A stretch of 9,028 bases of DNA from Candidatus Omnitrophota bacterium. GTDB lineage: Bacteria; Omnitrophota; Gorgyraeia; Duberdicusellales; 4484-171. Both the position numbers and the translations under genes were made by a program. Where the stretch lies: assembly GCA_023228195.1 (NCBI GenBank), contig JALOBR010000058.1:1-9028 (forward strand), written 5' to 3'. The notes below the pieces were generated by a model. The model did not search any database, was not told the DNA's origin, and worked only from the letters and a program-made list of their open reading frames with translations. Shown here piece after piece: positions 1 through 6,078 of the stretch. Every line of letters starts with the position of its first letter. The stretch's first letter is position 1.

Positions 1-385
1 TGTAATCAAGATAAACTTTTCCGTACTTTTCCGTTAACGCCCGTTCTTCGTATCTTATGGTACGGTAATATACTGCTGCCATAATCATTATAAAAAATAA
101 TCCCGCATAAGAAGTATTCAGCAGTATCATAAAACCTATAGCAATCAGCATCGTACCAAGATATAAGGGGTTACGCACGACAGAATAAGGGCCGGAAGTC
201 GTAAGTTTATGAGTTTTTATCGCGTAGCCGTTTGCCCAAAGCCTGACCATTAAGCCTGCAATCACCAGCCAAATGCCGGAGCTAAATGACTCTGAAGTGG
301 GGCTGCAGAAAAACAAAACAAACAGGCCGAAAGGATAAGTGATGAAAAAACGTAATTTAAACCAACGTTTTAATCTATTTCTCAT
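1..385 (-). CDS. Isoprenylcysteine carboxyl methyltransferase (ICMT/PEMT)-like membrane protein, partial
   Basis: My own translation of the minus strand from the ATG at 385-383 stays open for 128 codons to the left edge, so the C-terminus is missing. It shows the family's hallmark region: TTSGPYSVVRNPLYLG (about residues 62-77), a hydrophobic stretch (about 78-106), then YEERALTEKYGKVY (about 112-125). In the ICMT/phospholipid methyltransferase-like family, the RNPxY region and the following EE..L...YG..Y segment form the S-adenosylmethionine and substrate site at the membrane face. Hydrophobic segments at about 13-27, 37-49, 74-90 and 93-107 suit a multi-pass inner-membrane protein. The substrate cannot be told: bacterial members act on lipids, isoprenoids or unknown compounds. 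The ribosome-binding site is weak (AAAG a few bases before ATG). It lies 36 bases downstream of the EF-Tu domain 2-like gene and is probably cotranscribed with it. Confidence 0.85.
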   Translation of the reverse strand, partial: MRNRLKRWFKLRFFITYPFGLFVLFFCSPTSESFSSGIWLVIAGLMVRLWANGYAIKTHKLTTSGPYSVVRNPLYLGTMLIAIGFMILLNTSYAGLFFIMIMAAVYYRTIRYEERALTEKYGKVYLDY

Positions 386-421
386 ATTTACTTTAAAAAA
401 TAATTATCAATAAAAAACGAG

Positions 422-679
422 TTAAAAAAAATTGATATTCATGCCCGGGTTGACATCTGAAATGGCTACGCCCTTAAGAACAATATTTACCTTTTCCTTT
501 ATGCGGGCAGTTTTTACCTTAACGCCCTGGATATCCATACGCACTATGGTAACAAGCTTGCCTGCCGGGGTTTTTCCCTGCGCGCCCTCCTCAATATTCC
601 CATCCATAATTTCTCCGGAGACAAGCACTCCTAAACCGGGAGAATTGAAACAACTTTTGACAACAAATTCCGCGTGCAT
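422..679 (-). CDS. Stand-alone EF-Tu domain 2-like small protein
   Basis: This 85-residue protein reads like the second (beta-barrel) domain of EF-Tu/IF-2-type GTPases with nothing else attached. FVVKSCFNSPGLGVLVSGEI (about residues 5-24) matches the EF-Tu pattern of a phenylalanine, a strand, then G.GTVVTGR. The end, VNIVLKGVAISDVNPGM (about 64-80), matches VGVLLRGI...DVERGQ. The G domain and domain 3 are absent, so it cannot bind GTP as a translation factor does. Small proteins of this kind are often labelled 'translation elongation factor-like' and have no established role. The start is the only ATG after an in-frame stop, and I see no clear Shine-Dalgarno before it. It lies 29 bases downstream of the lipoprotein gene and 36 upstream of the methyltransferase, which suggests a three-gene transcript. 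The domain resemblance is by eye, but the spacing of the motifs is convincing. Confidence 0.75.
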   Translation of the reverse strand: MHAEFVVKSCFNSPGLGVLVSGEIMDGNIEEGAQGKTPAGKLVTIVRMDIQGVKVKTARIKEKVNIVLKGVAISDVNPGMNINFF

Positions 680-708
680 ATGAATTTTTTATCGATAAAC
701 TCTTACGG

Positions 709-1320
709 CTATTTCTTTACACGTACTAATTTTACACAATCAAAACGATAAACGCCATTCCCCGGAAGGCGCGGTTCAAACTGGAAACTCATAACAGGAA
801 AATCTAAAATTTCATTTTTCGCTGCGCTATCCGGCTGCCAATCCGTGCGTGCAAAGAAATTTTTTAACGGGCAGACAATTTCTTTCCAGCCGGTAAAATC
901 ATCGTCGATTATATACCTGAAAATTTCTCCGCCTTTATCTTTGATGTCAAACGCAATCACCCCTCCGGAATTTGATCCGTACATTTGTAAGCTTATCGCA
1001 TTGTAAGCGCGCCATTTTATGCCTTGCGGTAAAACCTCCCATTTGGCTGCGCCCTTTACGTCAAGGCCATATCCGCGAGCTATCCACATATACCCTGACG
1101 GTTTTAATTCATAGTCAATCTTTAGCGACTGGCTACCGCACACCTTATTGCTGGTATCAGCTTCTACCTTCAATAAAGAACCTTCTGCTGTTCCATAATC
1201 AACTGTTTCCTTATCAATTACGCCTTCAAAGCTATCAATCATAACCTCTTTCGGAGCTTTAGAACAACCTAAAAAAATAATAAATGCCAAGGTTGCTAGA
1301 TAAAAAACATTCCTGCTCAT
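709..1320 (-). CDS. Lipoprotein with carbohydrate-binding-like (CBM11/CIA30-type) beta-sandwich domain
   Basis: The protein has about 203 residues. A short N-terminus with one arginine leads into a hydrophobic stretch ending in FLGC, an imperfect but acceptable lipobox, so the cysteine at about residue 19 would be lipidated and the protein anchored in the envelope. The mature part has features of jelly-roll sugar-binding or CIA30-like domains: IDSFEG near the start, GSQSLKIDY, a central strand set AISLQMYGSNSG, a GWKEIVCPLKNF segment, and a closing GVYRFDCVKL strand. No catalytic motif is visible, so binding rather than hydrolysis is likely; the ligand is unknown. Two ATG codons are adjacent (1323 and 1320). 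I chose 1320 because the strong AAGGAGG lies only 1 base from the first ATG and 4 from the second. It is the first gene of a probable three-gene transcript running left. The family assignment is tentative. Confidence 0.75.
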   Translation of the reverse strand: MSRNVFYLATLAFIIFLGCSKAPKEVMIDSFEGVIDKETVDYGTAEGSLLKVEADTSNKVCGSQSLKIDYELKPSGYMWIARGYGLDVKGAAKWEVLPQGIKWRAYNAISLQMYGSNSGGVIAFDIKDKGGEIFRYIIDDDFTGWKEIVCPLKNFFARTDWQPDSAAKNEILDFPVMSFQFEPRLPGNGVYRFDCVKLVRVKK

Positions 1321-1324
1321 CATT

Positions 1325-1331
1325 CCTCCTT
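1325..1331 (-). promoter_or_regulatory. Strong ribosome-binding site of the lipoprotein gene
   Basis: The minus strand reads AAGGAGG here, a full Shine-Dalgarno match. It sits 1 base before the ATG at 1323 and 4 bases before the ATG at 1320, so it favours the second ATG as the start. Confidence 0.7.
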
Positions 1332-1360
1332 CTTAAGATTAGCTAACAAACAGTTTTGAA

Positions 1361-1492
1361 TCACAATACGCAATTCACAAATCACAAACAATACACAATA
1401 AACAATTCTAAAATTACAAAAAAGAAAATTTATTTTGGCCGTTGTGATTTTGATATTGTGATTTGTTGTAATCTGTGCATTGGAAATTGTAA
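1361..1492. repeat. Imperfect inverted repeat in the spacer between larE-like and lipoprotein genes
   Basis: The spacer 1324-1511 has no gene. Its left arm (1361-1400) and right arm (1453-1492) are reverse complements at roughly three quarters of positions by eye, allowing one gap. Each arm is itself a loose repetition of AATCACAA (left) or TTGTGATT (right), as at 1381-1387 and 1457-1464. The AT-only centre (about 1411-1440) would be the loop. It could be a transcript-end hairpin for the operon on its right, a worn miniature element, or slippage-prone filler. The arms also overlap the region where a promoter for the lipoprotein gene must lie: a weak TTGTTT / TATTGT pair with a 17-base spacer can be read on the minus strand, but I do not rely on it. 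Confidence 0.5.
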
Positions 1493-1511
1493 TTTAAAGA
1501 ATAATCTGTAA

Positions 1512-2309
1512 TCATCTAAGTCCTGCCGGGATATACCCATCCAAATCGAATGTTATATATTTATATCCGGTTTTTTTCAGTTTTTTTACAAGATTATTTA
1601 TACCAGAATTACAGAACTTAGTCCATTCTTTCTTTTCAATTTCAATGCGTAAAATGTTTCCATGATCGCGCGCGCGCAATATTCCTTTATTTGTGAAATG
1701 CTTTTTTAAAATTCTTTCTGCTTTTTCTATTCTTTCAAGCTTACGAAGAGTAATTGCATCATAAAACGATATCCGCGAAGCAAGACAGGCGTTGGCCGGT
1801 TTTTCCGAAGAGATATTTAATCTTTTCGCCAATCCCTTTATATCCTTTTTAGTAACACCGCATTCAAAAAAAGGGCTTATTACCTTGAACCGTTTGTTTG
1901 CCGCAAATCCAGGGCGGACATCAAAAGAATCGTCGCAATTTGTGCCATCTAAAATATTCTTTATTTTATACTTACCCGCAAGGGCCCTTAATTTAGCAAA
2001 CAATTCGCGCTTGCACCAATAACACCTGTTTGGAGGGTTATTAATAAATTTTTTATTCTTAAATTCATCTGTTCTTATGATTACATGCCTTATCCCTATC
2101 AACTTTGCCATTTTTACGGCTTCTTTCAAATCAGACAAGCTGTATGTAGCGGATTTAGCGGTTACGGCAATTACATTTTTCCCTAAACAATCAAAACAAA
2201 TCTTTGCCAAAACAGTGCTGTCAAGCCCTCCGGAAAAAGCGACCACAGCGGACTTTAAGCCCAGTATTTTTTCTCTTAAGAGAGTATACTTTTTATTTAA
2301 GGTCGCCAT
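1512..2309 (-). CDS. larE: LarE-family ATP-dependent sacrificial sulfur transferase
   Basis: This 265-residue PP-loop ATPase has the motif SGGLDST at residues 26-32, which binds the ATP pyrophosphate. Family landmarks follow: NRCYWCKREL (94-103), LDGTNCDD (120-127), DVRPG (130-134) and KPANACLASR (170-179). Lactobacillus LarE activates the nickel-pincer nucleotide precursor as an AMP adduct and donates sulfur from its own cysteine (Cys176), becoming dehydroalanine. Cys175 here is the equivalent. The CxxC at 96/99 plus Cys175 gives three cysteines, as in LarE relatives that instead hold a [4Fe-4S] cluster carrying a spare sulfur, so this copy may be catalytic rather than sacrificial. No larA, larB or larC is in the window, so the nickel-pincer role is not shown by context. 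The start overlaps the end of mnmA by 17 bases and has no strong ribosome-binding site, which suggests coupled translation. It is the last gene of the run. Confidence 0.88.
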   Translation of the reverse strand: MATLNKKYTLLREKILGLKSAVVAFSGGLDSTVLAKICFDCLGKNVIAVTAKSATYSLSDLKEAVKMAKLIGIRHVIIRTDEFKNKKFINNPPNRCYWCKRELFAKLRALAGKYKIKNILDGTNCDDSFDVRPGFAANKRFKVISPFFECGVTKKDIKGLAKRLNISSEKPANACLASRISFYDAITLRKLERIEKAERILKKHFTNKGILRARDHGNILRIEIEKKEWTKFCNSGINNLVKKLKKTGYKYITFDLDGYIPAGLR

Positions 2310-3375
2310 CTTTTTCTATAACACCCGCGGCTAAAACCGCATTCTTGTGGTAAAAAACCGCGATTTGCCCAGGAGTTACTGCTTCAGCTGCGGTTTTAAT
2401 GGTAACCAGGATTTTCTCCCCTTTTAATTCCGGAATACAATCGTAGAATTTGGAGTTATAACGTATTTTTACTTTAATATCGGTTAAATTATTCCCCGAA
2501 AAATAATTCTTCCAGTCTATAAATAAATTTATGTTCTTTACGCTAAATCTTTCTTTATTTAAATACTTTCTTTCTCCGACAATAACGCAGTTACGCTGCT
2601 CGTTAACCGCTAAAACGTACAACGGCTCATGCCAACTAATACCCAGGCCCGTCCGTTGGCCGTAAGTAAAATAATATATGCCCTTATGCTTTCCTAAAAC
2701 TTTCCCGTTTATATGAATGATATCGCCATAGTACTTCTGCGGCTCTTTAAGCATTTTTTCTATGAAATAATAATACTGTTTTTCCTTCACAAAGCAGATA
2801 TCCTGGCTTTCTTTTCTTTCCTGAAACATTAACTTTTCTTTTTGGGCTATTTTTTTTACTTTATCTTTTGTGTAACTGCCTAAAGGAAAAATAAGGTGAG
2901 GCAGAATTTGCGGCTTTACCAGCGCCAAAAAATACTCCTGTGATTTTATGGTATCTTTTGCGCACCTTAATAAAAATGATCCTTTTCTCTTTACTATATT
3001 GGCATAATGGCCGGTTGAAAGGCAGTTAAAACCCATCGCTCTTATTTTCTCAAAAAGATAGCCGAACTTAACCAGCCTGTTGCAAAAGGAACAAGGATTA
3101 GGCGTAAGCCCGGACAAATAACTTGTTACAAAATAATCAACTATTTCTTTTTTAAAAAAATCCGTAGCATCTATTGTGTAATGCGGTATATCAAGTTTGC
3201 TGCAAAGGCGCTGGGCCTGGTACAGCCCGTCTAAATCGCAGCACCGGTTATCCTGAGGATAAAATTTTAGCGTAAAGCCATACACATCATAGCCTTGCTT
3301 TTTCAAAAGATAAGCGGCGAAACTCGAATCGATTCCTCCGCTTAAACCAACTGCGACTTTGGACTTTTTCTTCAT
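2293..3375 (-). CDS. mnmA: tRNA-specific 2-thiouridylase MnmA
   Basis: The 360 residues are close to the usual MnmA length. Motifs run in order: PP-loop SGGIDSS (12-18), TPNPCSFCNRLVKF (91-104), STGHYA (120-125), KSQEYFLA (144-151), ESQDICFV (189-196), and the C-terminal YGQRTGLGI. The enzyme adenylates the C2 oxygen of uridine 34 in Lys, Glu and Gln tRNAs and replaces it with sulfur, in the cytoplasm. The catalytic cysteines correspond to Cys98 and Cys194 (E. coli Cys102 and Cys199). Where E. coli has Asp99, this protein has Cys95, giving a CxxC plus Cys194 set suited to an iron-sulfur cluster. The start gives the normal N-terminus, yet no Shine-Dalgarno precedes it; the minus strand has two CCCCC runs there instead. 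A 92-base gap separates it from the DUF3592 gene, the largest gap in the run. The desulfurase four genes upstream is a plausible sulfur source. Confidence 0.95.
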   Translation of the reverse strand: MKKKSKVAVGLSGGIDSSFAAYLLKKQGYDVYGFTLKFYPQDNRCCDLDGLYQAQRLCSKLDIPHYTIDATDFFKKEIVDYFVTSYLSGLTPNPCSFCNRLVKFGYLFEKIRAMGFNCLSTGHYANIVKRKGSFLLRCAKDTIKSQEYFLALVKPQILPHLIFPLGSYTKDKVKKIAQKEKLMFQERKESQDICFVKEKQYYYFIEKMLKEPQKYYGDIIHINGKVLGKHKGIYYFTYGQRTGLGISWHEPLYVLAVNEQRNCVIVGERKYLNKERFSVKNINLFIDWKNYFSGNNLTDIKVKIRYNSKFYDCIPELKGEKILVTIKTAAEAVTPGQIAVFYHKNAVLAAGVIEKDGDLK

Positions 3376-3467
3376 ATTTACGAATGGGGGAAACAGGGGG
3401 TAAAAGAATTAGATAAAACAGCGTTTTGCTTATTTGTTATTGCCGATGCCAGCTTTTCTATGAAAAA

Positions 3468-4019
3468 TTATCTTAACCATTTTTTTGCTCTGTTTCTAAA
3501 TGATTCTATCGCTTCTTCTCTGTAAAAAATAATAATCACCCAGATGACTGCTGCGACAACTAAAAATATTATATAATCGCTGTAGGGATTACGTTTAATT
3601 AAAACCGACCTGAATGGCTTTTTAGGATCATAATAAACGGGGCATTTCGTCCCAACCTTATATTTTTTTAAAAAATTATCCGCCCCTTGATGAGTTCCAT
3701 ACCCTGCTAACTCCGGCTCGCATATTGAATTACCGGTATATGTTGAAGCGCCTACTTGATATTTATAGGACACTACGGGATAATATCTTTGAACATATGA
3801 AGAGCGATATTGGGACCCGACCTTCATAATAGTGGAATTACTTAATAAGGTTCCTTTGGTCTCTCTGAAGTTGTTATAAATATAAAACTGCTCTTTATGG
3901 GAATTATAGGCCAACAACAATACAGCAATGGAGACAAAGAAAAGAATTATCCTAAAAATTATACTACCTCTTCGTTTCGTCCCTTCTTGCCGTGTTAGCC
4001 TCTTTGAGTCTTCAAACAT
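3468..4019 (-). CDS. DUF3592 two-helix membrane protein
   Basis: This 183-residue protein has a basic N-terminus, a membrane helix at about residues 20-38, a soluble middle of about 110 residues, a second helix at about 149-166, and a basic tail. The middle has the DUF3592 pattern: TKGTLLS early, YYPVVSYKYQVGASTYTG (79-96), then FLKKYKVGTKCPVYYDPKKP (116-135) before helix 2. The family's function is unknown; the helix orientation implies a soluble beta-rich domain outside the cytoplasm or on its inner face. The start overlaps the end of nadA by 8 bases and has no good ribosome-binding site, so translation is probably coupled. It sits between NAD and tRNA-thiolation genes without an obvious link to either, so it may be carried along in the operon. 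I give no function. Confidence 0.85.
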   Translation of the reverse strand: MFEDSKRLTRQEGTKRRGSIIFRIILFFVSIAVLLLAYNSHKEQFYIYNNFRETKGTLLSNSTIMKVGSQYRSSYVQRYYPVVSYKYQVGASTYTGNSICEPELAGYGTHQGADNFLKKYKVGTKCPVYYDPKKPFRSVLIKRNPYSDYIIFLVVAAVIWVIIIFYREEAIESFRNRAKKWLR

Positions 4020-4917
4020 ATTGCACCATCCGCTCCAAAGCGAACCCGGCTTTTTCGATAATTTCTTTCTCTAAATTTATTTCGTATATTTCTTTTTCTA
4101 AAGAAACAAGGAGCTCGTTCAATGTTGTTTTTTTCATATTTAGGCAGGTCCGGGAAATTCCAAGAGAAAAAAACTGCTTATCCGGATTTTCCTTCTTCAG
4201 CTTATGCAACAAACCCTCTTCGGTTCCTATAATGATTATTTTTGCTTTTGACTGTTTTGCTCTTTTGAGCATCCCCGCGGTGGATGCAACGAAATCGCAT
4301 TTTTCAAGAATTTCTTTCCTGCATTCGGGATGCACTATAATTTCTGCTTCCGGAAATTTCTTTCTTGCTTGAAGTAAATCATCCAAAGTAAACTGTTCGT
4401 GCACATAGCAACCGCCATTCCATAATATTATATTTTTTTCAGGCACATTCTTTTTTACCCAATGCCCAAGATTTTTGTCAGGCACGAATATTACATCTTT
4501 TGTCGGAACATTCTTAACTACATTTATGGCATTACTGGAAGTGCAACAAACATCGCTTGCAGCTTTAACCTCGGCAGAGGTATTAACATAACTTACAACC
4601 CACGCATTTGGATGTAACTTACGCAGGTTCAGAACATCATCGGCATTTATGGTTTCAGCCAGAGGGCATCCCGCAGCTTGGGCAGGTAAAAGCACCTTTT
4701 TCTCTTTTGACAGTATCTTTGCGGTTTCAGCCATAAACCGCACCCCACAGAAAACAATTAAGGAAGCGGTTGCGCCTTTAGAAGTTTTTGATAGTTCAAG
4801 AGAATCCCCTACAAAATCAGCAATGTCCTGTATCTGGGCAATCTGATAATTATGCGCTAAAATCAGCGCTTTCTTTTTTTCTTTTAACTCTAAAATTTTT
4901 TCTATTATGTTATCCAT
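4012..4917 (-). CDS. nadA: Quinolinate synthase NadA
   Basis: NadA condenses iminoaspartate with dihydroxyacetone phosphate to quinolinate, the first committed ring of NAD synthesis, using an oxygen-sensitive [4Fe-4S] cluster. The 301-residue length fits the short Thermotoga/Pyrococcus-type form. Visible landmarks are LAHNYQ (20-25), GDSLELSK (37-44), FCGVRFMAETAKIL (56-69), AAGCPLA (81-87), YVNTSAEVKA (110-119), CCTSSNA (124-130), FVPDKNLG (144-151), GGCYVHEQF (168-176) and SRTCLNMK (255-262). The three cluster ligands should be Cys84, Cys170 and Cys258, spaced as in the family. The start codon overlaps the end of the desulfurase gene by 8 bases, and AGGA sits 4 bases upstream inside that gene. 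Linkage of nadA to a nifS-like gene is also known from Bacillus subtilis and fits cluster supply. No nadB or nadC is in the window. Confidence 0.96.
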   Translation of the reverse strand: MDNIIEKILELKEKKKALILAHNYQIAQIQDIADFVGDSLELSKTSKGATASLIVFCGVRFMAETAKILSKEKKVLLPAQAAGCPLAETINADDVLNLRKLHPNAWVVSYVNTSAEVKAASDVCCTSSNAINVVKNVPTKDVIFVPDKNLGHWVKKNVPEKNIILWNGGCYVHEQFTLDDLLQARKKFPEAEIIVHPECRKEILEKCDFVASTAGMLKRAKQSKAKIIIIGTEEGLLHKLKKENPDKQFFSLGISRTCLNMKKTTLNELLVSLEKEIYEINLEKEIIEKAGFALERMVQYV

Positions 4918-6058
4918 GGCTTCCTGATGCCCGTAAATTATTTACAATTTCCGGTAACGTTCTAATTAAGGCGCGAATATCACTTTCTTTGTTAAACTTA
5001 CCCAAACTTAAACGTAAAGCTCCGGCACAATCTTCTTGTAACATGCCCATTGCGCGAAGCACGTAGGAGACTTCGGGCGTTTTTGCCTGACAGGCTGAAC
5101 CGCTGGACGCACAAAAACCTCTCATATCCAGGTTTATTACAAGATTCTGCGCCTCAACGCCATCAATGCAAATATTCAAAGTATTATATAGCTTTTTTTC
5201 GGGATGTCCATTTACTTTTATGCCCTTTATGCCTTTTAAAATACCGCTTTCTAAAGAATCTCTTAATTTTCTTACTTTAACTTCCTCTGTTTTCATATCT
5301 TGCTGCCTCAGGCGGCAAGCTTCCCCGAAACCAACTATAGAACTAACATTTTCCGTACCAGGGCGCAACCCCTCTTCCTGGTGCCCGCCATGTAATAGCG
5401 GTTCGATATTTATCGAGTTTCCAACACATAACGCGCCAGCGCCCTTGGGGCCATAAATTTTATGGGAAGAAACAGTAATTAAATCAGCAAACGATGCATC
5501 AAATGCCACTTTACCGAAGCTCTGCACAGCGTCAACATGAAAACATACCTTACGTTTATCACATAGAGCTTTTATTTTTTCAACGGGCTGGATGGTTCCA
5601 ATTTCGTTATTTACATGCATCACAGAAACTAAGATAGTTTCGTTGCCTATGCAGCCTTCAAGTTGATCCACATTAACTATGCCGTGCCTATCGACGTCAA
5701 GATATGTTACGTTAAAACCTTTTGTTTCTAAAAAACTGAAAACATTCAAAACAGAAGAATGTTCTATTTTTGAAGTAATGATATGGTTGCCCTTGCCGCG
5801 ATTTGCGAAACAAAATCCTTTTATCGCTAAATTATTTGCCTCTGTGCCGCCGCTTGTAAAAATTATCCCTTTGGGCTTTGCCCCAAGTAAATTAGAAACC
5901 AAAGTTCTTGCATCCTCAATGGCGTTCTTTGCCTTTTGCGCAACACTGTAAATTGCAGACGGATTTGCAAAATTAGCTTCAAGATATGGAAGCATCTTTT
6001 TAAACACCGTTTTATCAATGGGGGTGCTTGAATTATAATCAAAATATATTTTATCCAT
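4910..6058 (-). CDS. Cysteine desulfurase (NifS/IscS type)
   Basis: This 382-residue PLP enzyme removes sulfur from cysteine as an enzyme persulfide and yields alanine. Motifs: YFDYNSSTP (5-13), FTSGGTEANNLA (67-78), IEHSSV with the PLP-stacking His100, MHVNNEIGTIQP (147-158), HVDAVQS (174-180), SSHKIYGPKG with the PLP lysine Lys200, GGHQEEGLRPGTEN (224-237), and SSGSACQAKTPEVSYVL with catalytic Cys323. The mobile-loop segment around Cys323 has the same length as in IscS, so this is a group I enzyme rather than SufS. It starts 20 bases after the nitroreductase stop and overlaps nadA by 8 bases. No scaffold (iscU) or tRNA-thiolation relay gene is adjacent. The context makes NadA cluster assembly and MnmA/LarE sulfur delivery its likely duties. 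I cannot decide between the names nifS, iscS and nadS-like, so I leave the symbol empty. Confidence 0.95.
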   Translation of the reverse strand: MDKIYFDYNSSTPIDKTVFKKMLPYLEANFANPSAIYSVAQKAKNAIEDARTLVSNLLGAKPKGIIFTSGGTEANNLAIKGFCFANRGKGNHIITSKIEHSSVLNVFSFLETKGFNVTYLDVDRHGIVNVDQLEGCIGNETILVSVMHVNNEIGTIQPVEKIKALCDKRKVCFHVDAVQSFGKVAFDASFADLITVSSHKIYGPKGAGALCVGNSINIEPLLHGGHQEEGLRPGTENVSSIVGFGEACRLRQQDMKTEEVKVRKLRDSLESGILKGIKGIKVNGHPEKKLYNTLNICIDGVEAQNLVINLDMRGFCASSGSACQAKTPEVSYVLRAMGMLQEDCAGALRLSLGKFNKESDIRALIRTLPEIVNNLRASGSHG

Positions 6059-6078
6059 ATGGGTTTGCCCTAAATCAT

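Noticed and set aside
432..683. Plus-strand open frame of 83 codons opposite the EF-Tu domain 2-like gene
   Set aside because: It mirrors the minus-strand gene almost exactly, has no family likeness, and the minus-strand frame has clear domain motifs.
1361..1492. CRISPR array or insertion sequence ends in the repetitive spacer
   Set aside because: The repeated words are short, uneven and inverted, with no constant repeat-spacer pattern, no transposase and no target-site duplication seen.
3992..4372. Plus-strand open frame of 126 codons inside nadA
   Set aside because: It lies opposite the unmistakable nadA and has a composition typical of antisense frames, with no recognisable motif.
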